The notes beneath the pieces were generated by a model that did no database searches, was not told the origin of the DNA, and saw nothing but the letters and a program-made list of their open reading frames with translations. From positions 31,072 to 65,747 of the forward strand of contig DPHD01000036.1 of the NCBI GenBank assembly GCA_003523085.1: a stretch of DNA of 34,676 bases, given 5' to 3'. Shown piece by piece: positions 8,700 through 17,201 of the stretch. A program made the position numbers and the translations under genes. Positions within the stretch are counted from its first letter, which is position 1. Each line of letters opens with the position of its first letter. This stretch comes from Oceanospirillaceae bacterium. GTDB taxonomy: Bacteria; Pseudomonadota; Gammaproteobacteria; Pseudomonadales; Balneatricaceae.

Positions 8700-8792
8700 T
8701 AAATTAAATATACCATTTTTACTGTATTTTGCATTTTATACCCTAATATTAGCGTTATAGAGTTCAACATCATACGGTTAAGGTGGTTGAAT

Positions 8793-10826
8793 ATGGTTAG
8801 TTGGCCATTAAAAAAACTGTATCCCTTCCTGCGGATACACGTAAAAATTATGCATATCGCCTTGTGCGATGCTTTTCTAGAGCTCCTGCCACTAGTGGTC
8901 ATTATGGCCTCAATCACCCTGTGCGTCACCGGTATCGACGTCATCTTTGATAATAACAACTGGTTATTGGTTAATAGCTTTAAACAGGTTCATAGCCTGC
9001 TAACGCAGCTATTTCCATGGTTTATTTGTATGTCGGTGGCCTCGCACTTTGCGGTAAGCCACAGTGTACGGGCGCCTCAAGCGATCATCGCCGCCACTGT
9101 CACTTTTATCATAGTACAACTCAGCAGCAGTCAGGGTTTAAGCGCAGAAACCAACGTTTGGTCCGCGCAATACGGTATCAACGTAATACTAAGCCCCCTA
9201 ACTGTCATCATCTTCTTGAGACTAATTCTGACACCACTTGGCCTAGACGAACGGACCGTCAGTATCGATTCCTACACCCTTTCTACAATTAAAGCGATTG
9301 TACCCATAATCCTGGCCGTTGGCTTTGCTAGCTGTGTATTGGTGTTCATCAATACCATTTCCCAGCCCTTTGTTGCCTGGCTTAACAGCTCACTGGCGCA
9401 GGCGCCAGATATCATCAAAGGGGTGATTCGGACTCTCTCTATCCATTTATTATGGCTCACAGGCCTTCATGGCCCCAACTATTATGACTTTGTTTTTGGC
9501 AGCCCATTCCTCACCAACACCTATATTTCTGGCATCAGCCACGAACAATTTTTTAATCTATTTGTGATTTTAGGCGGAAGTGGCTCATGCCTAAGCCTAC
9601 TCATAGCCCTCTTTTTTTTACAACGCGATCCGCAAACAAAACATCTGACACGTATTGCGCTGCCAATGGTGATATTTAACATTAACGAGGTATTAATTTT
9701 TGGCCTGCCCATCATTTTTAACCGCATCCTTTGGCTTCCCTTCATTTTGGTGCCGTTAATAAACTTTTGTTTGGGCACTATGGCACTCAACTACGGTAGT
9801 TTTATGCTTAATGCCGAGAACGTACATTGGGCAACCCCTGCGCTACTTAACATGTATTGGGCCAGCGGTGGCAACTGGATTTTAGTGTTACTGCAAATGG
9901 CTCTGATCGGTATCGGCGTGGCTGTGTACTGGCCCTTTGTGGACCGTTTAATGCATATTAACAGCGCCCCCCAAACCATGGCTCGAATTCATGGCAACTT
10001 CAACATCGTTGAACAGTTGTTGTATCGAGAACGGCTTGGATTTTGGAAAAAACGTGGCGAGTATTGGGATTATCGGTATCAGGTGTTTGATGCCATACGC
10101 ACCATCGAAAACAACCAACTCATGCTGATGTACCAACCCATTGTCTGTGTGGCTAGTGGCCGATGCCTTGGTTTTGAAGCCCTGTTACGTATTCAAACCA
10201 AAGCTGGCATCATATTACCACCGACCTTCATGGATACGTTTGAAGAGTCTGGTTTAGCGCCGACTATTGATTGGTGGGTGGCCCAGACGGTAAAGAACAC
10301 CCTTAAAGAGCAAACAGGAGCGGTGCCTTATGTGTCCATCAATGTTAATCCACAAACCCTCGCTTACAGCTCCGCAACCCGACATTTAGCCGCAACGTTT
10401 AAGGGTTTATCGGTGCGTTTTGAAGTCATTGAACGCGCCCTATTTGATATTAAGGAGTGCCAAGAAAATGTAGCCCTACTAAGGGATTCTGGTATTAAAA
10501 TATCGATTGATGACTTTGGTGTAGGTTATGCCAATTTATCTCAACTCGCCAACGGCGTTGCAGATGTGGTTAAAATTGACCGTACATTAGTCACGCAACT
10601 TGACACTCAACAGGGCCAAACCTTATTCGATCAAGTCTGTACTATGTGCAAAACCCTAGAGCTAAAGATCATTGCCGAAGGCGTAGAAAGCCAAACCCAA
10701 TATGACTATGTGGTGCAAGCCGGCGTGGATATGGTGCAGGGTTTTTATTTTTCCAAAGCGCTATCGTGGGATGATGCCATGACCTATTATCATGCCCGAG
10801 AGCCCGTTGCAGACCCAGCAAAATAA
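8793..10826 (+). CDS. PTS EIIC-like membrane domain fused to an EAL c-di-GMP phosphodiesterase
   Basis: A 677-residue fusion. Residues 1 to about 390 form a polytopic membrane domain like the cellobiose/lactose-type PTS EIIC. It keeps GLHG (H226), FNINE (E299) and the FGLPIIFN and PFILVPLIN segments typical of these permeases. Residues 420-665 are an EAL domain with the expected ligands: E462 (FEALLR), N517 (INVNP), E544 (FEVIE), D573-D574 (SIDDFG), K594 (VKID), E629 (AEGVES) and Q649 (QGFYF). It should therefore hydrolyse c-di-GMP. There is no EIIA or EIIB domain, and no PTS gene in the window. I infer a membrane sugar sensor that controls c-di-GMP, not a full transporter. ATG 8793 is chosen over TTG 8787 because AAGGTGG (8780-8786) is then 6 bases upstream. 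Confidence 0.88.
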   Translation: MVSWPLKKLYPFLRIHVKIMHIALCDAFLELLPLVVIMASITLCVTGIDVIFDNNNWLLVNSFKQVHSLLTQLFPWFICMSVASHFAVSHSVRAPQAIIAATVTFIIVQLSSSQGLSAETNVWSAQYGINVILSPLTVIIFLRLILTPLGLDERTVSIDSYTLSTIKAIVPIILAVGFASCVLVFINTISQPFVAWLNSSLAQAPDIIKGVIRTLSIHLLWLTGLHGPNYYDFVFGSPFLTNTYISGISHEQFFNLFVILGGSGSCLSLLIALFFLQRDPQTKHLTRIALPMVIFNINEVLIFGLPIIFNRILWLPFILVPLINFCLGTMALNYGSFMLNAENVHWATPALLNMYWASGGNWILVLLQMALIGIGVAVYWPFVDRLMHINSAPQTMARIHGNFNIVEQLLYRERLGFWKKRGEYWDYRYQVFDAIRTIENNQLMLMYQPIVCVASGRCLGFEALLRIQTKAGIILPPTFMDTFEESGLAPTIDWWVAQTVKNTLKEQTGAVPYVSINVNPQTLAYSSATRHLAATFKGLSVRFEVIERALFDIKECQENVALLRDSGIKISIDDFGVGYANLSQLANGVADVVKIDRTLVTQLDTQQGQTLFDQVCTMCKTLELKIIAEGVESQTQYDYVVQAGVDMVQGFYFSKALSWDDAMTYYHAREPVADPAK

Positions 10827-10861
10827 CGACAAAAGCGCTGTAAACTGCTATATTGCGCGCC

Positions 10862-11131
10862 ATGGAACAATCAGAACTGTTTGCCGCCCCCAGCCCCTGT
10901 ATAGGCGTATGCGAAAATAGCCCCAAGGGTTATTGCAAGGGTTGTATGCGCTCGCGGGATGAGCGTTTTGAATGGCACAATATGACCACTGGGCAACAGC
11001 TGCAAGTGATGAAATTGTGTGCTCGACGATACCAACGTATGCTGGAACGCAAACAAGCACGGGCCAACGGTGACGTTAATCTAGAGCTTAACTTTGCCGA
11101 ACCCCAATCACCGCAAACCGATTTACTATAA
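10862..11131 (+). CDS. DUF1289 small cysteine-rich protein
   Basis: An 89-residue soluble protein with the DUF1289 (E. coli YdhL-like) core SPCIGVCENSPKGYCKGCMR. Four cysteines spaced C-x3-C-x7-C-x2-C could bind a metal or an Fe-S cluster; function unknown. The second half is charged and helical (LCARRYQRMLERKQAR). ATG 10862 is preferred over the in-frame TTG at 10853. It lies 35 bases after the EIIC-EAL gene on the same strand and is convergent with recJ, whose stop is 9 bases away. Confidence 0.8.
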   Translation: MEQSELFAAPSPCIGVCENSPKGYCKGCMRSRDERFEWHNMTTGQQLQVMKLCARRYQRMLERKQARANGDVNLELNFAEPQSPQTDLL

Positions 11132-11140
11132 ACCCGAAAA

Positions 11141-12865
11141 CTAAAGTACCGGGGTGATATGCTGCACCATCAACTGCAGGCTCTGACGACCACGAAATTC
11201 ATTAACGTCTAAACGGTATACTAAATCGGCTTGGTCGCCACTATTAGGCCACAGGGTGGTGTCCACGTTAAAACAAATGGCATCAATCAGTTCACCCGTT
11301 TGCGCGTGAGCCAATACTAGTTTTAAGTGTTTTTCGCCTACGATTCTCTGTTGCACCAACATAAAACGCCCATGAAAGGTGGGCTCTTCGAACCCTTGTC
11401 CCCAAGGACCCGCTTGTTGCAAGACAAAGGCTTGGTTGAGCTGTAGTTCATGGGCGCCCAATTCACCATCGGAACGCCACTCTTGGGCCAATAGCGCCTC
11501 TGGCAAATGTTCTTCTGCATAGGCATTGAGAGCCGCCTCAAAGCTAGCCAAGTGATCGGCGTGAATACTCAAACCGGCAGCCATAGCGTGGCCACCAAAC
11601 TTAATAATTAAACCAGGGTTTTGAGCATCCACCGCCGCCAGCGCATCACGCAGATGGAAACCAGAAATACTACGGCAAGAGCCCTTGAGGGTGTCATCAT
11701 CACCTTTGGCAAACACCAAGGCCGGTCGGTGCCACTTCTCTTTGATACGCGACGCCACAATACCCACCACACCTTGATGCCAATCGGGGTGATATAAACA
11801 CACACACTTGGGCATGACTTGGTTTTTAGAGGCCTCTAAGCGCGCAAGAATGTTCACCGCTTGCTGTTGCATGTCGGCTTCTATGCTGCGTCTTTGAGCG
11901 TTCAACTCATCAAGCTCTTGGGCTAAGGATTGTGCAATTTGCTCATTATCACTGAGCAAACACTCGATGCCCAAACTCATGTCATCTAAACGGCCTGCAG
12001 CATTGAGCCGCGGACCAACACTAAAGCCTAAGTCTGACGCTTGTAAATTATGCGCTTGGCGCTTGGCCACAGCAAGCAAGGCCAACAGCCCAGGCCGCGC
12101 CTTGCCAGCACGAATACGAGCTACACCCTGGGCGACCAAGATGCGATTATTGTGTTCAAATGGCACTAGGTCTGCCACCGTACCTAGGGCCACCAAATCT
12201 AAATACTGACCCATGTTAGGGGCCGTTATTTGATGTTTTTCAAACCACCCTTGGGTTTGTAACTCTCGCCGCAGGGCCGACATGACGTAAAAAATCACCC
12301 CTACGCCCGCCGTCGACTTAAATGGGAAGTCACAGCCGGGCTGATTAGGGTTCACAATGGCATCGGCTGCAGGCAAGGTGTCGGCCGCTAAATGGTGATC
12401 GGTGACCAATACCTTGATACCTAATTCATGGGCACGCTCCACTCCGGCATGGCTAGCAATGCCGTTATCTACGGTCACAATTAAATCGGGTTGGCTGGCT
12501 TTTGCGTAATCCACCAATGCAGGGCTGAGGCCATAACCAAAATCAAATCGATTAGGCACCAGGTAACTGACATTGTGGGCCCCCATAGCACCCAAGGCGA
12601 GCATAGCTAGGCTGGTACTAGTGGCGCCATCGCAATCAAAGTCACCCACAATAACAATATGCTGTTGTGCTTCAAGGGCATCCACGAGCAGGCTCACGGC
12701 CTCACCAATGCCTTTAAGTTGGTGATAAGGCAGTAGGTGCTTAAGTTGGTAATCGACTTGGGCCGGTGTACTAATACCACGGTGGGCAAGAACCCGAGCA
12801 ACCAAGGGGTCAAAAGCGGCGTCTAAGGCAGCATTTGAACTGCCCAGACGCAAGCGGACTGACAT
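11141..12865 (-). CDS. recJ: Single-stranded-DNA-specific exonuclease RecJ
   Basis: A 574-residue 5'-to-3' ssDNA exonuclease of the DHH family, used in recombination and mismatch repair. Phosphoesterase motifs are intact: GDFDCDG (74-80), TVDNGIASH around D133, TDHH (155-158) and the DHHA1 glycine motif KFGGHAMAAGLS. Length equals the family norm (about 577 in E. coli). It is the last gene of the xerD-dsbC-elyC-like-hom-thrC-recJ run, 12 bases after thrC. Confidence 0.96.
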   Translation of the reverse strand: MSVRLRLGSSNAALDAAFDPLVARVLAHRGISTPAQVDYQLKHLLPYHQLKGIGEAVSLLVDALEAQQHIVIVGDFDCDGATSTSLAMLALGAMGAHNVSYLVPNRFDFGYGLSPALVDYAKASQPDLIVTVDNGIASHAGVERAHELGIKVLVTDHHLAADTLPAADAIVNPNQPGCDFPFKSTAGVGVIFYVMSALRRELQTQGWFEKHQITAPNMGQYLDLVALGTVADLVPFEHNNRILVAQGVARIRAGKARPGLLALLAVAKRQAHNLQASDLGFSVGPRLNAAGRLDDMSLGIECLLSDNEQIAQSLAQELDELNAQRRSIEADMQQQAVNILARLEASKNQVMPKCVCLYHPDWHQGVVGIVASRIKEKWHRPALVFAKGDDDTLKGSCRSISGFHLRDALAAVDAQNPGLIIKFGGHAMAAGLSIHADHLASFEAALNAYAEEHLPEALLAQEWRSDGELGAHELQLNQAFVLQQAGPWGQGFEEPTFHGRFMLVQQRIVGEKHLKLVLAHAQTGELIDAICFNVDTTLWPNSGDQADLVYRLDVNEFRGRQSLQLMVQHITPVL

Positions 12866-12877
12866 GGCGCGGCGCCC

Positions 12878-14266
12878 TTAGAGCTGGCTCATCATGTAAG
12901 ACTGAACCGTATCAAGGTCGTTATCCAACACTTTACAACGCTCTGGTCGGTCATGTAGATCCGATAAATGTGCAGGCAACTCTGGCGCGGCTTGGCCAGC
13001 TTTAATCACGGCATCTGGGAATTTAACCGGATGGGCAGTGGCTAAGGTGATCATGGGTACTTCTGGGTGCTGGTTACATACCCGTCCGGCTTCAACACCA
13101 ATGGCGCTATGGGGATCAAGCAGATAGTTATGCTCTTGCGCCACTTGGCCAATCACGTCACAGGTGGTTTCATCATCAACTCGGTGACTACTAAATAGTT
13201 CGCGGGCTTGCTGCCAGCGTTGTGGTTCTAGGCTGTTAGCCGTGCCGTTGTTGAGGCCGCTGACAAGTTCGGTTAACGCCGCACCGTCACGGTCATACAA
13301 GTCGAACAATAGCCGTTCAAAGTTACTAGACACCATAATGTCCATACTCGGCGACAAGGTTTGAACTAACCCCTGTTTTTCATATTGGTTGGCACTGATA
13401 CAACGATGCAGGATGTCATTTTCGTTAGTAGCAACAATCAGCTGTTTGATCGGCAAACCCATTTTTTTGGCTAGGTAACCTGCGTAAATGTCACCAAAGT
13501 TACCCGTGGGCACACTAAAGGACACAGCACGGTGCGGGCCACCAAGGGCCACAGAGGCGTAGAAGTAGTATACGATTTGGGCCATGATGCGGGCCCAATT
13601 AATGGAGTTTACCGCACCTAACTGACCACCATTCAAAAACGACTGGTCGGCAAAGCTTTGCTTCACCATTTGTTGGCAGTCGTCAAAATTACCGCGCACG
13701 GCGATGTTATGAATGTTGTCGCCCATTAAGGTGGTCATTTGGCGGCGCTGTACTTCTGACACCCGCTCGTGGGGGTGCAAAATAAACATCTGTACCCGTT
13801 TGCTGTGTTTGCAACCTTCAATGGCAGCAGAACCCGTGTCACCCGAGGTGGCCCCCATGATCACCAAACGTTTGTCGCGCTTAATAAGTGCATGGTCCAT
13901 TAACCGGCCTAACAACTGTAGGGCAAAATCTTTAAACGCCAAGGTTGGGCCATGGAATAATTCCAGTACCCATTCATTCTGGTCGAGCTGTACTAGCGGT
14001 GCCACGGCTTGGTGGTTAAACCCAGCGTAGGTTTCGTCCACCATGGTTTTAAGTTCACTGCTGCTGATGTCTTCTTCCACAAACGGCAGTAAAATTTTGT
14101 GGGCTAAATCGGCATAGCTTAGCTTAGACCAGGAAGCAATTTCTTCATGGCTAAACTGGGGCAATGATTCCGGCACATAGAGGCCACCATCGCTGGCTAA
14201 ACCGGTGAGAAGTACATCTTCAAAACTTAGGCTGGGGGCCTTTCCACGGGTACTGATATAGCGCAT
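12878..14266 (-). CDS. thrC: Threonine synthase
   Basis: A 462-residue PLP enzyme converting O-phosphohomoserine to threonine. The PLP lysine is K112 in GPTLAFKDFALQ. The phosphate-binding region MGATSGDTGSAAIEG and the domain SVPTGNFGDIYAGYLAKKMG are characteristic of the long (thrC type 2) form. hom lies 8 bases upstream, so the last two threonine-pathway enzymes flanking homoserine kinase are cotranscribed. No thrB is present in the window. Confidence 0.96.
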   Translation of the reverse strand: MRYISTRGKAPSLSFEDVLLTGLASDGGLYVPESLPQFSHEEIASWSKLSYADLAHKILLPFVEEDISSSELKTMVDETYAGFNHQAVAPLVQLDQNEWVLELFHGPTLAFKDFALQLLGRLMDHALIKRDKRLVIMGATSGDTGSAAIEGCKHSKRVQMFILHPHERVSEVQRRQMTTLMGDNIHNIAVRGNFDDCQQMVKQSFADQSFLNGGQLGAVNSINWARIMAQIVYYFYASVALGGPHRAVSFSVPTGNFGDIYAGYLAKKMGLPIKQLIVATNENDILHRCISANQYEKQGLVQTLSPSMDIMVSSNFERLLFDLYDRDGAALTELVSGLNNGTANSLEPQRWQQARELFSSHRVDDETTCDVIGQVAQEHNYLLDPHSAIGVEAGRVCNQHPEVPMITLATAHPVKFPDAVIKAGQAAPELPAHLSDLHDRPERCKVLDNDLDTVQSYMMSQL

Positions 14267-14274
14267 GTTAATTC

Positions 14275-15588
14275 CTAGCCGTCTAAGTTTTCTACACGAA
14301 TACGAGTCACTTCACCATTAACGTCGGCGAGGGCTTCGATAGCCGTAATGGCAGCATTCATTTTGCCTTCCAATACAGGGCGAGTAAGAATAATCACCGG
14401 CACCTGTGACGACTCATGGGTTTGCTGGCGAATGGCTTCAATGCTTATGCCTGCCTCACCCAAGATGTGAGTAATTTGAGCTAATACACCCGGCTTTTCT
14501 GAGACGCTCATACGCAAGTAGAATGCAGTCACCACCTGTTCCATTGACAAAACAGGGCTGTCTGACATGGCGTCTTGCTGGAATGCCAAGGACGGCATAC
14601 GTACGTTTTGGTCAACGGCCATATCGCGCACAACGTCTACCAAATCGGCCACTACAGACGATGCCGTCGGTTCTGCACCCGCGCCGGCGCCGTAATACAT
14701 GGTTGGGCCAACGGCGTCGCCTTCTACCAATACAGCGTTCATTACGCCATGTACATTGGCGATTAAACGTTTCTCGGGGATCATGGTTGGGTGCACACGC
14801 AGTTCTACACCGGCTTCTGTGCGACGAGTCACACCCAGATGTTTGATGCGATACCCCAAGGATTCTGCATTGGCTACATCTTCGGCAGACACCTTACTGA
14901 TACCTTCGGTGTAACATTGGTCAAATTGCAACGGAATACCAAACGCCACAGACGATAAAATAGTCAACTTATGGGCTGCATCAATCCCTTCTACGTCAAA
15001 AGTGGGGTCGGCTTCGGCATAACCTAATTCTTGCGCTTCTTTCAGCACGTCATCAAAAGCACGGCCTTTATCGCGCATTTCAGTGAGGATAAAGTTGCCA
15101 GTACCATTGATAATGCCCGCCAACCAATTGATGCTGTTAGCGGATAAGCCCTCTCGGATGGCCTTAACAATAGGAATACCACCGGCAATGGCAGCTTCAT
15201 ACGCTACTACCACGTTATGTTCGCGGGCCGCTGCAAAAATTTCGTTACCATGTACGGCGATCAGCGCCTTGTTAGCAGTCACTACGTGCTTGCCATTACG
15301 AATGGCTGTTAGCACCAGCTCTTTGGCAGGCTCATGGCCACCGATTAACTCAACCAATACATCGACGTTAGGGTTATTCGCTACGGCAAAGATATCATCG
15401 GTAATGGCTGTATCACCGGTATCACAGTCGACGTTAGGGCGACGTTGCGCAATGTGTTCAACCACAATGGCACGGCCTGTACGACGGGTAATCTCGTCGC
15501 TGTTACGCTGTAATACGTTAAACGTACCGCCACCGACGGTGCCAAATCCACAAATACCAACTCTTACCGGTTTCAAGGTAAACCCCAT
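14275..15588 (-). CDS. hom: Homoserine dehydrogenase (monofunctional, with ACT domain)
   Basis: A 437-residue NAD(P)H enzyme that reduces aspartate semialdehyde to homoserine. The Rossmann motif GFGTVGGG is near residues 14-21. The catalytic region carries NGTGNFILTEM and AEADPTFDVEGIDAAHKL. A C-terminal ACT domain (SVSEKPGVLAQITHILGEAG, from about residue 355) gives threonine feedback control in this family. It is monofunctional, not fused to aspartokinase as in E. coli ThrA, and matches the Pseudomonas-type Hom. It lies 54 bases after the elyC-like gene. Confidence 0.96.
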   Translation of the reverse strand: MGFTLKPVRVGICGFGTVGGGTFNVLQRNSDEITRRTGRAIVVEHIAQRRPNVDCDTGDTAITDDIFAVANNPNVDVLVELIGGHEPAKELVLTAIRNGKHVVTANKALIAVHGNEIFAAAREHNVVVAYEAAIAGGIPIVKAIREGLSANSINWLAGIINGTGNFILTEMRDKGRAFDDVLKEAQELGYAEADPTFDVEGIDAAHKLTILSSVAFGIPLQFDQCYTEGISKVSAEDVANAESLGYRIKHLGVTRRTEAGVELRVHPTMIPEKRLIANVHGVMNAVLVEGDAVGPTMYYGAGAGAEPTASSVVADLVDVVRDMAVDQNVRMPSLAFQQDAMSDSPVLSMEQVVTAFYLRMSVSEKPGVLAQITHILGEAGISIEAIRQQTHESSQVPVIILTRPVLEGKMNAAITAIEALADVNGEVTRIRVENLDG

Positions 15589-15642
15589 TGCGCTAAAAAC
15601 GCATATCTAATTAATGTATAAAAATAAGCCGAACATTGTAGC

Positions 15643-16422
15643 CTAACAGGCTTTGCCTGTCAGCTTATAAGCGGCCAGACCCAGCCATTCTTTAAAGGCT
15701 TGATTGAGGTTTTTTAAATGTTTTGCAAAATCCCAATCCAGGCGTAACAAATTGCCTTTTTGAGCGCGATAATCCACTGCATAAGGCAGCATTGGCCAGC
15801 CTGCTTTGCAGAACACCGCGAGGGATCTTGGCATATGGAACGCACTGGTGACTAAAAGCCAGCGTTGACCTACTTTAGGTTTCACTAGCTGCTTGCTGAG
15901 CACCGCATTTTCTACCGTATTGCGCGACTCCGACTCAAGTGTAATGCGCCCCGGAGTAAGCCCCATAGATAAAGCAAAATCGTTCGCTACTTGAGCTCCT
16001 GTGGTGCCTTGCGCAACCATACGCCCTGAGCCACTGGTAAATATGATAGGCGCTTTTGGGTAAGCATTGGCTAATGTCACCATAGTGGTTAAGCGCTCAG
16101 CGCCATCACCCAGAGCGGCTTGTTGCCATGCATGGGTTAAAGCCACGCTTTCCCCGCCCCCCAGCACCACAACTCCATCGATGTGAGTGGCTAGTGCCGA
16201 GGGAGGGTTTTGCTTTTCTAGTGGGTAATATAACCACTCTCCCACTGGAAATACTGCAATAATTAAGCTCAATATAGCCAAGCTCAAAAGTAGCTTTTTG
16301 GCGACCTTATGCCAACCCATATACAAACAAAACACGGCCACACACAGCCATAACACCAACAGGCTGTCTACCGCGAGCAACAGCCAAGCCAATTTGGCGG
16401 CATAGAAAAACAACGAGTCCAT
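15643..16422 (-). CDS. ElyC/YdcF/SanA-family (DUF218) inner-membrane envelope protein
   Basis: A 259-residue protein, the same length as E. coli ElyC. Two N-terminal membrane helices (about 8-35 and 43-62) precede a DUF218 domain with VVVLGGGES, TSGSGRM, ESESRNTVENA and LVTSAFHMPRS. E. coli ElyC affects peptidoglycan and undecaprenyl-phosphate lipid carrier metabolism. The match is to the family as a whole, and ElyC is preferred over SanA or YdcF because of length and the two-helix start. It sits in the dsbC-hom gap, 15 bases after dsbC, where many relatives have none. Confidence 0.78.
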   Translation of the reverse strand: MDSLFFYAAKLAWLLLAVDSLLVLWLCVAVFCLYMGWHKVAKKLLLSLAILSLIIAVFPVGEWLYYPLEKQNPPSALATHIDGVVVLGGGESVALTHAWQQAALGDGAERLTTMVTLANAYPKAPIIFTSGSGRMVAQGTTGAQVANDFALSMGLTPGRITLESESRNTVENAVLSKQLVKPKVGQRWLLVTSAFHMPRSLAVFCKAGWPMLPYAVDYRAQKGNLLRLDWDFAKHLKNLNQAFKEWLGLAAYKLTGKAC

Positions 16423-16437
16423 AACGCTTGTCTCGGT

Positions 16438-17193
16438 TTACAAAATACCCAAACGTTTGGCGAGTTCGGCGGCAGGTAAATATCCAGGCCAAAGTTCGCC
16501 AGAATCTAAGATGATTGCCGGGGTGCCGGTAACGCCCATTTGCTGGCCCAAACTGTAGTGGGCAGATACGGGGTTATCACACGCCTCAGGGGATGTTTGT
16601 GGTGCTTGTTTGTTGTGAGACCGAGCCTTGGCTTCGGTCAAAAATTCATTGGGTGTCTCGGCACACCATGAATCCACCAGCACCTGATAACTGGACGAAC
16701 CTATACCCGCTCGCGGGTACGCTAAGTATTTCACTTCAATGCCTAAAGCATTAATGGCCGCCATTTCTGCGTGCAATTTTTGACAATAAAAACAATCAAC
16801 ATCGGTAAACACTGTAATAGTGGCCTTTTTCTCGCCTTGGGCCGAAAATACCCACGCTTTTTGGGCTGTTGGAGACTGCATAGCCGCCGCTCTGGCCTTA
16901 GTGGCGCTTAACTCAGTTAAATTGACTAACGCCGCGCCAAAGCTGTTTTGATACATAGTGCCAGCAAAGAAAAACTCGCCATCGGCACTCATATAAATGC
17001 GATCGCCAGTGTTGAGCATCACGTCGTAAATGCCAAACATTGGCGTCTCTTCAATGTTTAAGGCCTTTATGTCTGGGTTAATGCGGGCCAAACTCGATTC
17101 GACTTCGGTATAGCCTTGGGCCCATACATTGGTCGCCAACAGCGCCAAGGTAAGGATCAGTGAAGATAATAATTTATGAGTCATTGCCTGCAT
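16438..17193 (-). CDS. dsbC: Periplasmic disulfide isomerase DsbC
   Basis: A 251-residue thiol-disulfide isomerase with a signal peptide ending near VWAQG, an N-terminal dimerisation domain and a thioredoxin-like domain. The active site is CFYC (C131 and C134 counted from ATG 17184) within FTDVDCFYCQKLH. E. coli has CGYC, so the first intervening residue differs. A second cysteine pair (C174, C202) corresponds to the structural disulfide of E. coli DsbC. The cis-proline loop GVTGTPAI is intact. The start may be 17193 or 17184; both give a good signal peptide. xerD ends 8 bases upstream. Confidence 0.93.
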   Translation of the reverse strand: MQAMTHKLLSSLILTLALLATNVWAQGYTEVESSLARINPDIKALNIEETPMFGIYDVMLNTGDRIYMSADGEFFFAGTMYQNSFGAALVNLTELSATKARAAAMQSPTAQKAWVFSAQGEKKATITVFTDVDCFYCQKLHAEMAAINALGIEVKYLAYPRAGIGSSSYQVLVDSWCAETPNEFLTEAKARSHNKQAPQTSPEACDNPVSAHYSLGQQMGVTGTPAIILDSGELWPGYLPAAELAKRLGIL

Positions 17194-17201
17194 GGTAAAA
17201 C

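Noticed and set aside
8763..8790. TTCAAC ... GTTGAA inverted repeat around the ribosome binding site of the EIIC-EAL gene as a translational switch
   Set aside because: Only 6 bp pair over a 16-base loop, well within chance for an AT-rich leader.
10669..11060. Several open frames on the minus strand opposite the EIIC-EAL 3' end and the DUF1289 gene
   Set aside because: They overlap well-supported genes, have no ribosome binding site and no recognisable protein features.
15646..15660. ACAGGC-TTT-GCCTGT hairpin at the 3' end of the elyC-like gene as a terminator
   Set aside because: On the minus strand it lies inside the coding sequence, just before the stop, and has no T-run; hom follows on the same strand.
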